From: DATBHM01 sp963772375
GTDB lineage: Bacteria > Actinomycetota > UBA4738 > JACQTL01
NCBI GenBank assembly: GCA_963772375.1
Contig: CAVYXG010000001.1
Span: 1,916,139 to 1,980,138 of the forward strand
Direction: 5' to 3'
Length of the DNA: 64,000 nt
Numbering within the stretch: the stretch's first letter is position 1; the number at the start of each line of letters is the position of its first letter. Shown here piece by piece: positions 25,194-32,832 of this stretch. The notes beneath the pieces were generated by a model that saw only the letters and a program-made list of their open reading frames with translations, was not told the DNA's origin and did not search any database. A program made the position numbers and the translations under genes.

Positions 25194-25607
25194 ATGACGC
25201 GCGTCCTGCTGGTCATTGCGTCCGTCCTGATCGTCATCCTGGCCGTGGCTGCCTGGTGGTGGCACGGAAAGACGCGTTCGATCGACGTGCACCGATCCGA
25301 TATTGTCAGTGTTCGCATTGAGCCGGTGCCGGAGGGTCCCCCATCTCCGATATTCGACCTGACTGGCTCCAAGTCTTCCCGTCCACTGCCTCTGATCCTG
25401 AGCGCCATCCCAATCCCGCTTCCGGGACCCGGTGTACAACCACTCGGTTGCGGCGCAGGCGGGGACCTGATCATCACTCTTCGGGACGGGCGAGTCATCA
25501 CCTACGGTCCCTGCCATCGCCCCGATGGGATTCGACATCTCTGGGACCGGATGCTTGTGGTTCTCAGCCATGGGCGCTGTCACCGTCCGTGCGCACCGCC
25601 GAACTAG
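25194..25607 (+). CDS. Single-helix membrane-anchored protein, 137 aa
   Basis: An N-terminal helix (VLLVIASVLIVILAVAAWWW) serves as signal-anchor and the remaining 110 residues face outside. Four cysteines (LGCGAGGD, GPCHRP, GRCHRPC) are placed like disulfide pairs. No known family. The ATG at 25194 has GAGG 6 nt upstream and follows the lipoprotein stop by 14 nt. The tail is Pro/Cys-rich and could continue differently if an indel is present, as in neighbouring genes. Confidence 0.55.
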   Translation: MTRVLLVIASVLIVILAVAAWWWHGKTRSIDVHRSDIVSVRIEPVPEGPPSPIFDLTGSKSSRPLPLILSAIPIPLPGPGVQPLGCGAGGDLIITLRDGRVITYGPCHRPDGIRHLWDRMLVVLSHGRCHRPCAPPN

Positions 25608-25743
25608 CTGTCACTTGAGGCATGGGCCCTGCCGTCGCTGCCGTCCTGACTCTGGGTCGTCTACGTGTCCACCCAGGCACGAGTTTGACGGTGTCGTGAC
25701 CGATAACCCCATATTGCGAGCGCCAGTTCGCGGCCCTCTTGGG

Positions 25744-26076
25744 TCAGGGAGTCACGTAGTGGATGACCCCATAGATTCGGGTGCCGTCCTGGCACGTGAT
25801 CTCCCAGACCCCTTTGTCGGGCGTGCGGCTGATCTGGTGTGCCGACACTGCACTGCGCCCGTGGCCAAGCCGCTCGCACGCATCGTCCCCGCCGAACATC
25901 ACGGTGTCGCCTTCTGTGCTCGAGTTGGGTTCCCCCTTCCCCAGGTTCACGGTCGGAGCCGGGCTCGGGGAGGGTGCTGGCGGTGTCGTGGAACGGCATC
26001 CAACCAGGAGTACGGCGGCGAGCAGAACCGCAAGCGAGGCTCGTGCGATCCGATGCGCCCCTGGCATCGCCGCCAT
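25744..26076 (-). CDS. Lipoprotein, 110 aa
   Basis: The signal ARASLAVLLAAVLLVGC ends in lipobox LVGC. A Pro/Ser/Thr linker follows, then a 60-residue domain with GDTVMFGGDDACERL and WEITCQDGTRIYGVIHYV; the two Cys may pair. Unknown family, but the ending (GTRIYGVIHY) resembles the ending of the neighbouring 137-aa protein (GRVITYG), so they may be distant relatives. The ATG at 26076 has no clear ribosome site; ATG at 26067 is the alternative. Confidence 0.6.
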   Translation of the reverse strand: MAAMPGAHRIARASLAVLLAAVLLVGCRSTTPPAPSPSPAPTVNLGKGEPNSSTEGDTVMFGGDDACERLGHGRSAVSAHQISRTPDKGVWEITCQDGTRIYGVIHYVTP

Positions 26077-26113
26077 CCGTGGAGTCGGCGCCCGACGATC
26101 CTCGTGACCGACG

Positions 26114-26592
26114 CTAGATCGGTGGATTGCCGTGCCAATCGAGGCCGATGCAGTTGAGGCGCAAGCCAACGAGATCATGGGCCGCCCCCTTCTTCATTGG
26201 GAAAGTGAAGCCAGTACGCACCGTTCGTGTGGCCTGAGGCGGGACTTCGAACCCCGCGATCCCCAGCACCGGGATTCTTCGAACGGGCTTGCCGCTCACG
26301 GTTCGGCAATCCTGGACATTCGCGTGATGGTCGGTCCGATTCGTGATCCGGAGGCGGTACTCGAATGGACAGCCCTGCGGACTGCACGGTCCAGGCCGAG
26401 CCTGGGCTGAGCTGAGACCACGACGCCAGGAAACGGGGTCGAGAGGACTTCGGCGTGATGCGCTCCGCTGGAACACGCCGCCAGCGCGACGAGCACGGCG
26501 GCCACCCAAGGGGTCCGAGCCTGACGACCCTCAGTGACCGCGAGGCACCGCAGGGCGCCGCGGCCCCTGCGGCGGTCGAGTGAAACCCTCAA
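26114..26592 (-). pseudogene. Lipoprotein gene with a 1-nt frameshift
   Basis: The first half (TTG start, TTGA overlapping the upstream stop) reads VAAVLVALAACSSG, a lipoprotein signal with lipobox LAAC, then VVVSAQPRLGL. The second half in another frame reads SPQGCPFEYRLRITNRT, NVQDCRTVSGKPV and ends LNCIGLDWHGNPPI. The 479-nt length needs one extra base to be a whole ORF of 159 aa; the shift lies at about 26370-26410. It is a secreted beta-sandwich-like protein if repaired. Sequencing error and real decay are both possible. Confidence 0.6.
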
Positions 26593-27278
26593 CTGAACTG
26601 CCGGGCCAGGTCGAGCGCCATTTTCCGGTCCATGCCGTAGCCGACCACGTCGACCTCCAACATGGGATTCACGAACTCCCCGGCGACATCGGCCGAGAGG
26701 TCAGACGCCGGCTCGACCCAGGTCATGCTGAGGTCCGATTTCCCCTGTAACAGGAGCACGGTTCGCCCATCGACCTCGATCACCTCGCGGTCTCCGAGGT
26801 GGCACTCGACCCTGGGGCCTTCCTCGTCCGGCGGAAGCGAGAAACACCCGGGCCGCTCATTCGCGAACGACTTGAACTCATTGATCGCCGCTGTTCCGTT
26901 GGTGAGCTGCTCGGCGAGGACGAACTGTCCGAAGTCCGAGTCCGCGTACACCAGGTCGAGCTCCATGTGGGACCTGGGCACCATCTTGGGCGGCGTCATC
27001 TGGATCTTGAGCGGACGCCCGATGGAGTCGGGGACGTGGGGCGAGAAGGGAAGCTCCGGCGACTCCGGCCGATCCAGCTCGATCCCCCCGACGATCGGGT
27101 TGTTCGGATCGAACGGCACGTCGCCGGGGGGACCCTGCGTGATGATCACCGACGGGCGAGGAGTCGCGGGCTGAGGCGAAACACCGTCGGCACTAGGTTG
27201 CGTCCCGCATGCGGCCGCGGCGACGGCGACCAAGCCGGCCGCAGAGAACCATGACCAGACTCGCCTCTTCCCGACCAT
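26589..27278 (-). CDS. Lipoprotein, 229 aa
   Basis: Signal SAAGLVAVAAAACG with lipobox AAAC, a Pro/Thr-rich spacer, then a domain of about 170 residues with VPDSIGRPLKIQM, HMELDLVYADSDFGQFVL, ERPGCFSLPPDEEGPRVECHLGD and RTVLLLQGKSDLSM. Two Cys lie close enough for a disulfide. No known family; the layout resembles actinobacterial lipoproteins of about 230 residues. CAGGAG lies upstream of the ATG. It is first in a three-lipoprotein unit running toward 25744 and is close to the tRNA gene. Confidence 0.7.
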   Translation of the reverse strand: MVGKRRVWSWFSAAGLVAVAAAACGTQPSADGVSPQPATPRPSVIITQGPPGDVPFDPNNPIVGGIELDRPESPELPFSPHVPDSIGRPLKIQMTPPKMVPRSHMELDLVYADSDFGQFVLAEQLTNGTAAINEFKSFANERPGCFSLPPDEEGPRVECHLGDREVIEVDGRTVLLLQGKSDLSMTWVEPASDLSADVAGEFVNPMLEVDVVGYGMDRKMALDLARQFS

Positions 27279-27404
27279 CGCTCCTGGCTTCTAGCACGGC
27301 CGCGTACTTCACACCATCAAAGGGCACTCGAACAAAACGCATGCGGAGGTTGGATCTGCAAGGAACCACATCTAGCCGAGAAATGGCTTCAGCAAGCCAA
27401 GCAG

Positions 27405-27478
27405 TGGAGGTGAGGGGATTTGAACCCCTGACCTCTGCCGTGCGAAGGCAGCGCTCTACCGGGCTGAGCTACACCCCC
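27405..27478 (-). tRNA. tRNA-Ala (anticodon CGC)
   Basis: On the minus strand: acceptor GGGGGTG pairs with CACCTCC, D-arm TAGCTCAGCCCGGTAGAGC, anticodon stem CTGCC/GGCAG with loop TTCGCAC (anticodon CGC, decoding GCG), T-arm with GGTTCAAATCC. 74 nt with A73 encoded; CCA is not encoded. It marks the right edge of the accessory stretch. Confidence 0.95.
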
Positions 27479-27489
27479 AAGGGTCGGCT

Positions 27490-27495
27490 AGCGTA
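27490..27495 (-). promoter_or_regulatory. -10 hexamer TACGCT of tRNA-Ala
   Basis: TACGCT on the minus strand, 11 nt before the first tRNA base. Confidence 0.5.
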
Positions 27496-27535
27496 GCAGA
27501 GGCACCTCCGGCGACCGGCTTCGGAGCGGCGGACG

Positions 27536-27541
27536 TATCCT
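27536..27541 (+). promoter_or_regulatory. -10 hexamer TATCCT, leaderless start at 27551
   Basis: TATCCT is 9 nt before the GTG at 27551 and only 3 nt before the upstream GTG at 27545, which favours the later start. Confidence 0.45.
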
Positions 27542-27550
27542 GCCGTGGTC

Positions 27551-28351
27551 GTGAAGCTCGCGATCACGAAGGCAGAGATCGTCCGGGCCACCCGCGCCGA
27601 GCGCGGGCGGACGCTCGGACTGCTCCGCGCCATCGAACCGTCCCAGTGGGACGTCGAGGTGCTGCCCGGCTGGCGGGTCCGCGAGGTCGCCGCGCACCTC
27701 ATCACCACGGACAGGGCGTCGGTGACCGGTTCGATCTTCCCGAAGATCCTCACCTCGTCCGAGAAGCTCGAACGCTGGAACGACAAGGTCGTCGGGAGCT
27801 ACGCGGACCGGCCGATCGCCGAGCTGCTGCTGGCGCTCGACCAGTGGGGCCGGCGGCTGCTCCGGGCGGTGAAGACCGCCCCCGCGAAGGCGTTCGGCGT
27901 GCGGGTTCCGACGATGTGGGGCAGGGGCCCGGCGGGGATGTTCGCCTGGAGCCGGCCGTTCGACGAGTGGGTGCACCGGCAGGACGTCCGGCTGGGGCTC
28001 GGCATGTCGCTCGAGACGGCGGACGTCACCGTCCCCGCGGGGTTCGTGCTGGCGGCGGCCGGCACGTCGGTGCTGCCGGAGCTGAACGGCCGGACCGGCT
28101 CGATCACGATCGACCTCACGGGCGTGCCACTCCAGCCCTGGACGGGGGACCTCGGGACCGGCGAGGGCGAGTTCGTCGACGCGAAGGACGCCTCGCGGCC
28201 CAACGCGACCGTGACCGCGCCGGCGCCCCGGTTCGTCATGGTGGCCACTGGCCGGGGCACGTTCGCGGAGCTGGAGAACGACGACGTCCTCACGGTCGAG
28301 GGCGACCGCGAGCTCGCGGACGAGTTCCTACGCCGGCTCCGGGTCGTCTGA
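27551..28351 (+). CDS. Maleylpyruvate isomerase family mycothiol-dependent enzyme
   Basis: A 266-residue DinB/MDMPI protein. The N-terminal four-helix bundle has WDVEVLPGWRVREVAAHLITTDR, with the His of the metal site in VAAHL, and the second metal His in FDEWVHRQDVR; the C-terminal 80 residues form the SCP2-like lid with TGSITIDLTG. In this family the metal activates mycothiol, the actinobacterial thiol, for isomerisation or detoxification. Leaderless start with TATCCT. The last 24 bp overlap the convergent translin-like gene. Confidence 0.85.
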   Translation: MKLAITKAEIVRATRAERGRTLGLLRAIEPSQWDVEVLPGWRVREVAAHLITTDRASVTGSIFPKILTSSEKLERWNDKVVGSYADRPIAELLLALDQWGRRLLRAVKTAPAKAFGVRVPTMWGRGPAGMFAWSRPFDEWVHRQDVRLGLGMSLETADVTVPAGFVLAAAGTSVLPELNGRTGSITIDLTGVPLQPWTGDLGTGEGEFVDAKDASRPNATVTAPAPRFVMVATGRGTFAELENDDVLTVEGDRELADEFLRRLRVV

Positions 28352-28990
28352 CGCCTGCCGGCCCAGCACCGCCTTCGCGTGGCGGTCGAGCGCGTCGATC
28401 AGGTTCCGCTGCACGAGGGACAGCGACAGGTCGCCGCGGGTCTTCTCCATGATCGAACGGGCCACGTCGGTGGACCGGCGGAGGTTCCCGGTCATGGCGT
28501 CCGGGTAGTCCATCGTCGCGAGCAGGCCGTAGATCTCCTCCATCGCGCCGAGCATCCGCTCACTCTCCGCGACGTCGCCCGAACGCAGGAGGTCGAGGAT
28601 CTCCCTCCTCGCCTCGCCCACCGCCTCGGACATGCCGTTGAGGTAGGGCGCCAACTCGACGCCGAGGTCGGACGGGGTCGGCACGTCGGCAGCGCCGTCG
28701 ATGATCAGCTCCGTGAACCGGGCCTCGGTGTACTCCTTCATGGCGTCCTGCAGGAAGCCGGCCTGCGCGACGTCCGGATGGTCCACCACGGCCGCCACCC
28801 CGTCGGCGACCGCCGCACGAGCCTCCTCCATCAGGCCGGACGCACGCTCCCGATCGCCGCGGTGGAGGGCGCGGATGGAGTTCGCGCTGCTCCGGATGGC
28901 CTTCCGGGAGGCCGCCAGGGCGCGCTCCCGCGCGACCATCTTCGCGTCGAACTCCTCACGGAACCGCTGGCCCAGCGCGTCCAGATCCAC
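28328..28990 (-). CDS. Bacterial translin-family protein
   Basis: A 220-residue all-helical protein. The pattern RKAIRSSANSIRALHRGD, KEYTEARFTELIIDG, LGVELAPYLNGMSEAVGEARREILDLLRSGD and YGLLATMDYPDAMTGNLRRSTDVAR...TRGDLSLS follows eukaryotic and archaeal translin closely (the DYP turn and the ETRGDL-like ending are typical). Translins are ring-forming RNA/ssDNA-binding proteins; TRAX-type members have acidic nuclease residues, which I do not see as a clear set here. The GTG is 7 nt from TACCAT, so it is leaderless. It overlaps the convergent enzyme by 24 nt. Confidence 0.75.
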   Translation of the reverse strand: MDLDALGQRFREEFDAKMVARERALAASRKAIRSSANSIRALHRGDRERASGLMEEARAAVADGVAAVVDHPDVAQAGFLQDAMKEYTEARFTELIIDGAADVPTPSDLGVELAPYLNGMSEAVGEARREILDLLRSGDVAESERMLGAMEEIYGLLATMDYPDAMTGNLRRSTDVARSIMEKTRGDLSLSLVQRNLIDALDRHAKAVLGRQASDDPEPA

Positions 28991-28997
28991 GGCCGCG

Positions 28998-29003
28998 ATG
29001 GTA
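28998..29003 (-). promoter_or_regulatory. -10 hexamer TACCAT, leaderless translin gene
   Basis: On the minus strand TACCAT ends 7 nt before the GTG at 28990. Confidence 0.45.
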
Positions 29004-29021
29004 GCCGGAACGGGGCGGGCG

Positions 29022-29564
29022 TCAGACGCCGGCGGCTTCGAGGTCCGCCGGGTCCCGGAGGCGGACGTGAACGATGTCCGACGTCCGGAGCCACCCCATC
29101 GGCCGGTCGGGACTGGGCGCCGCGGGCCCGAGCGGCACGTCCAGCCCGTACGGCTCGTCCCGGACCGGGAGCGGCCGGGCCTCCTCCTGCCGCTTCACGC
29201 TGATCAGCATGAGCACGTAGACGCCGAGCATCATGCCCACGGCACTGCTCAGGTACCACATGCCCCGCAGCGGCGGGAACATCCCGATCAGCAGCGTCAG
29301 CGCGAGGGCCTCGAGCAGGACGGTGAACACCCGGCGCCGGCGGGCCCGTGCCCGGGCCCGGGCGCGTTCACGGCGGCCGACGAAGGCCTCGCCCTTGCGG
29401 GGGGCGACGATCCACCGGCCGCCGGCCTTCTCCGTCTGCTCCAGGATTCCCATGTGGTAGTTGAACTCCTCGATGCTCGAACGCGCGCGACCACGAGCCA
29501 AGCGAGGGGGAAGCGCGTACGCAGCCAGAATGATGACCACACTGCCGGTCAACAGCCAATCCAT
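29022..29564 (-). CDS. Membrane protein with Arg/Ala-rich linker, 180 aa
   Basis: A first helix (LLTGSVVIILAAYAL) is followed by a cytoplasmic region with IEEFNYHMGILEQTEKAGGRWIV and a striking Arg/Ala-only run, RERARARARARRRR, then two helices (VLLEALALTLLIGMFPPL; SSAVGMMLGVYVLMLISV) and a soluble tail with RDEPYGLDVPLGP. The Arg-rich run before a helix is a strong positive-inside signal. The layout resembles small actinobacterial cell-envelope proteins, but I know no function. Its upstream region is the most AT-rich spot nearby. Confidence 0.6.
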   Translation of the reverse strand: MDWLLTGSVVIILAAYALPPRLARGRARSSIEEFNYHMGILEQTEKAGGRWIVAPRKGEAFVGRRERARARARARRRRVFTVLLEALALTLLIGMFPPLRGMWYLSSAVGMMLGVYVLMLISVKRQEEARPLPVRDEPYGLDVPLGPAAPSPDRPMGWLRTSDIVHVRLRDPADLEAAGV

Positions 29565-29644
29565 CCCAGGCCCCCTGTCGGCCGAGCCCCGGATTCGGCC
29601 ACAAGATGTGGGCTGGGAAGGGACGGTAACACAACATATGGGGG

Positions 29645-29673
29645 CGGAAAATCACATCCGTGAAATTTTTCCG
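29645..29673. promoter_or_regulatory. AT-rich imperfect palindrome
   Basis: CGGAAAA (29645-29651) and TTTTCCG (29667-29673) are inverted, with inner TCAC/GTGA arms. It lies between moaC and the 180-aa membrane-protein gene: an operator for the latter or a terminator for moaC are both possible. Confidence 0.4.
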
Positions 29674-29702
29674 AACAGCCGGCGAACGGGCGTCCCGGCC
29701 TG

Positions 29703-30170
29703 TCAGCCGGCCCGGTAGTCGCCGCTCTTGCCGCCGGACTTCGACAGCAGGCGGACGCCGTCGATCGAGGCCGACCGGTCGAACTCCTTGGCCGTGTCGT
29801 ACAGGGAGAGCGCCGCGACGGACGCCGCGGTCAGGGCCTCCATCTCGACCCCCGTCCGATCGCGGGCCTTCACGGTGGCCTGCACCCGAACGGCCCCGCC
29901 GTCCGCGTCGGGCTCGACCAGGACCTCCGCCCCCGTCACCGCGATCGGATGGCAGAACGGCAGCAGGTCGGGGGTTCGCTTCACGCCCATGATGCCGGCG
30001 ATGCGCGCCGCCTCGAGCGGGTGGCCCTTGCGGGTTCCCTCCCGGAGGCGTCCAACGGCATCGGGAGTCGTCCGGAGCCAGGCCTCGGCCACCGCGACGC
30101 GTTCGGTGATCTCCTTGGCCCCGACCTCGACGATGCGCGCGGCCTCGTCCGGAGCGCGGTCGGCGGCCAA
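29703..30170 (-). CDS. moaC: Cyclic pyranopterin monophosphate synthase MoaC
   Basis: A 155-residue MoaC with all core motifs: RIVEVGAKEITERVAVAEA, IAGIMGVKRTPDLLPFCHPI, VEMEALTAASVAALSLYD and a final GGKSGDYRAG. It converts the MoaA product to cPMP in the first step of molybdenum cofactor synthesis. The TTG start lies directly after the TAG of moeA, so the pair is coupled. moaA is not in the window; the enzyme needs it elsewhere. Confidence 0.95.
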   Translation of the reverse strand: MAADRAPDEAARIVEVGAKEITERVAVAEAWLRTTPDAVGRLREGTRKGHPLEAARIAGIMGVKRTPDLLPFCHPIAVTGAEVLVEPDADGGAVRVQATVKARDRTGVEMEALTAASVAALSLYDTAKEFDRSASIDGVRLLSKSGGKSGDYRAG

Positions 30171-31445
30171 CTACGCCTCCATCGATCGGAACACCATGAC
30201 CCGGACCTCGGAGCCCGCCGGCGCCGTGTCCACGCCGGCCGGGATCATGGCCAGCCCGTTCGCCCTGGCCACCGTGGAGACGAGGTTCGACGACGAACCG
30301 CCGGTCGACTCCGCGACCCATCCGTCCCGGCCCCGCTTCACCAGCACCCGCGCGAACTGCAGGCGGTCCTTCGGGCCGGAGATGTCGGTCGAGAGGCGCG
30401 CGCTGATCTCTGGACGCAGGAGATCCTTGCGCCCCAGTAGCTTCATGATCGCCGGCCGGACGAACACCTCGAACGAGACGAACACCGACACGGGGTTCCC
30501 GGGCAGCCCGAAGTAGGGCTTGCCCTCGATCGTGCCGAACGCCTGCGGCATCCCGGGCTGCATGGCCACCCGGAAGAAGTCGACCTCGCCCCGCCGGAAG
30601 AAGGCCCGCTTCACGACGTCGCGCTCCCCCACCGAGACCCCACCCGAGGAGATGTACGCGTCGGCCTGCACGAGATGGGACAGGATCGTCTCCTTGAGCG
30701 CCTCGGGGTCGTCGCGGACGATCCCGGCCAGGTAGGGAACGGCGCCGGCGTCCCGCAGCCCGCCGAAGATCGTGAAGGCGTTGGAGTCGCGAACCTGACC
30801 GAACTCCGGCTGCTGCCACGGTTCGACCAGCTCGTCGCCGGTCGACAGCACGATCACGCGGGGGCGGGGGTGGGCCGCCACCTGGGAGTGGCCGGAGAGC
30901 GCGAGCAGCCCCAGCTCGGCGCTCGAGAGCTTCCGCCCGGCCGGCACCAGCACCTGGCCGGCCTTGACGTCCTCGCCGGCCGGGCGGACGTTGCGCCCAT
31001 CGGCGAACGGCTGGCGGACCCGAACCCGGTCGCCGGCGGCCTCCGTGTACTCGATGGGGACCACGCAGTCGGCCCCGGCCGGAACGGGCGCCCCCGTGTC
31101 GATGCGAACGGCCTCCCCGCCGCCGACCGTGGCGTCGGGGCGGCGGCCGATCCGCGCCAGGCCGACCACGTGCAGCGTGACGGGTTCGTCCTCGGACGCG
31201 CCGGCGACGTCGTGCGAACGGACCGCGTACCCGTCCATGGCCGAGGACGAGAACTCGGGGAGGTGGCCCTCGGCCACGGTGTCCGTCGAGACGACGCACC
31301 CGATCGCCTCCTGCAGCGGAAGCTCGATCGGGGCGAGGGGCTGGATGGCGGAGAGGATTCGTTCCCGGGCCTCCTCGACCGAGATGAGGCCGGTGACGGG
31401 CCCGTGATCGTGGTCATGATGGGAGCCGGCGGCGGACTGGGACAT
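30171..31445 (-). CDS. moeA: Molybdopterin molybdotransferase MoeA
   Basis: A 424-residue MoeA. Motifs: FSSSAMDGYAVRSHDV, VLSTGDELVEPWQ, GGVSVGERDVVK and GNPVSVFVSFEVFVRPAI. It inserts molybdate into adenylylated molybdopterin in the cytoplasm. The N-terminal 20 residues contain a His/Asp cluster (HHDHDHG), which is unusual for MoeA and could bind metal. The ATG lies 7 nt from TACACT, suggesting leaderless initiation. It is co-transcribed with moaC. Confidence 0.95.
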   Translation of the reverse strand: MSQSAAGSHHDHDHGPVTGLISVEEARERILSAIQPLAPIELPLQEAIGCVVSTDTVAEGHLPEFSSSAMDGYAVRSHDVAGASEDEPVTLHVVGLARIGRRPDATVGGGEAVRIDTGAPVPAGADCVVPIEYTEAAGDRVRVRQPFADGRNVRPAGEDVKAGQVLVPAGRKLSSAELGLLALSGHSQVAAHPRPRVIVLSTGDELVEPWQQPEFGQVRDSNAFTIFGGLRDAGAVPYLAGIVRDDPEALKETILSHLVQADAYISSGGVSVGERDVVKRAFFRRGEVDFFRVAMQPGMPQAFGTIEGKPYFGLPGNPVSVFVSFEVFVRPAIMKLLGRKDLLRPEISARLSTDISGPKDRLQFARVLVKRGRDGWVAESTGGSSSNLVSTVARANGLAMIPAGVDTAPAGSEVRVMVFRSMEA

Positions 31446-31452
31446 GTCCGGC

Positions 31453-31458
31453 AGTGTA
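31453..31458 (-). promoter_or_regulatory. -10 hexamer TACACT, leaderless moeA
   Basis: On the minus strand TACACT ends 7 nt before the ATG at 31445. Confidence 0.5.
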
Positions 31459-31552
31459 TCGGGTGGTGTTTGGGGGACGGTCGGTGGTTTCGCGTAACGG
31501 TCGGCGGCCCCGCGCCGACGGTTCCGGAACGAATCATTCGGGAGGTGCGGGG

Positions 31553-31843
31553 ATGGACGAGTCGAAGATCGCGGAGCTGTTGCACGAGGCGGGCGAGACC
31601 CACCACGTGGTCTATCGCATCGTGGACGGCGACGACCCGGACTGGGCGAGCTGGTACGCCGGTTGGCTGATCGACCACTCCGAGCTGCCCGAGCTGCTCG
31701 GCACGACGCCGGTCCGGAGCGAGCTCGTCTGGCTGCTCGTGCAGTGCGACAAGGACTTCACCGCGAATCAGACCGGGGGCCGCTGGGAGGACGACTACGC
31801 CCGGAGGCTCGTCGAGCACTTCGCCGCGGACGCGAGGTCCTAG
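31553..31843 (+). CDS. Conserved small protein, 96 aa
   Basis: A soluble acidic protein with THHVVYRIVDGDDPDWASWYAGWL, LPELLGTTPVRSELVWLLVQCDKDF and a final WEDDYARRLVEHF. This layout occurs as a stand-alone protein in many bacteria, often annotated without function. Its Trp-rich helices and the DxDxxW pattern suggest a small helical fold. The ATG has GGAGG 7 nt upstream. Its TAG shares the CTAG with the convergent galU stop. Confidence 0.7.
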   Translation: MDESKIAELLHEAGETHHVVYRIVDGDDPDWASWYAGWLIDHSELPELLGTTPVRSELVWLLVQCDKDFTANQTGGRWEDDYARRLVEHFAADARS

Positions 31844-32718
31844 AGCAGCTTGCGGCGCTGGACGAAGTCGGCGAGGAACTCGCTGAACTCCTTGCCGACG
31901 TCCTCGCGGTCGACGGCGAGCTCGACGGTCGCCTTGAGGTAGTCGAGCTTGTTCCCGATGTCGTAGCGCCCGCCCTCGAACGTGAACGCGTATACGGCCT
32001 GTTCCTGCGCCAGACGGTTCAGCGCGTCGGTCAGCTGGACCTCGCCGCCCACGCCGGGTTCGATCTCCCGGAGCGCGTCGAAGATCTCCGGCGTCAGCAC
32101 GTAGCGGCCGATCGCTGCGAGGTTCGAAGGCGCGTCGGCCGGGTCGGGCTTCTCCACGATCGACACGATGCGGGCGAGGTTCTCCTCCACGTACTCCGGC
32201 TGGATGCACCCGTACAGGGAGATGTCGTTCCGGGGGACCTCCTGCACCGCGATGACGCTGCGGCCGTAGCGTTCGTGGACCCGGAGCATCTGCTGCAGCA
32301 GTGGGTTCGACTCGGCCATGATGTCGTCGCCCAGGAGGACCGCGAACGGCTGGCCGCCGACGTGCGGCTCGGCGACGGCGACGGCGTTGCCCAGGCCCAG
32401 CGGATCGCGCTGCCGGATGTAGTGGATCGCCGCCCCCTCCCCGACCGTACGGAGCTCCTCGAGAAGGTCGTGCTTGCCCTTCTGGTGCAGGTAGTACTCG
32501 AGCTCGAACGCCCGGTCGAAGTGGTCCTCGATCGTCCGCTTGCCCCGGCCGGTGACGACCAGGACGTCGTGGATGCCCGCCCGGACCGCCTCCTCGACCA
32601 CGTACTGGATGGCCGGCTTGTCCAGGACGGGGAGCATCTCCTTGGGCTGGGCCTTCGTCGCCGGGAGGAACCGTGTCCCCAGCCCGGCCGCCGGGATCAC
32701 CGCCTTGCTGACCTTCAT
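31840..32718 (-). CDS. galU: UTP--glucose-1-phosphate uridylyltransferase
   Basis: A 292-residue GalU with the nucleotidyltransferase signature IPAAGLGTRFLPATKAQPKEMLPVLDKP (residues 8-35), LLGDDIMAE, EVPRNDIS and VGGEVQLTDAL. It makes UDP-glucose for envelope polysaccharides, consistent with the nearby glycosyltransferases. The ATG has GAAGG upstream. The C-terminus ends in DFVQRRKLL, and the stop overlaps the small-protein gene by 4 bp. Confidence 0.95.
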   Translation of the reverse strand: MKVSKAVIPAAGLGTRFLPATKAQPKEMLPVLDKPAIQYVVEEAVRAGIHDVLVVTGRGKRTIEDHFDRAFELEYYLHQKGKHDLLEELRTVGEGAAIHYIRQRDPLGLGNAVAVAEPHVGGQPFAVLLGDDIMAESNPLLQQMLRVHERYGRSVIAVQEVPRNDISLYGCIQPEYVEENLARIVSIVEKPDPADAPSNLAAIGRYVLTPEIFDALREIEPGVGGEVQLTDALNRLAQEQAVYAFTFEGGRYDIGNKLDYLKATVELAVDREDVGKEFSEFLADFVQRRKLL

Positions 32719-32817
32719 GGCACCTTCATCGGCCGCGGACGCCTCCTGCCGTAGCGGAACGACGGCAGCCTACCGGTCGAGCCCGATCCTCCGCTCCGCC
32801 GGTGGTGGGCGGCCGCG

Positions 32818-32823
32818 TACGAT
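32818..32823 (+). promoter_or_regulatory. -10 hexamer TACGAT, leaderless start at 32833
   Basis: TACGAT ends 9 nt before the ATG of the cyclo-ligase gene. Confidence 0.45.
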
Positions 32824-32832
32824 GCCCGGCCG

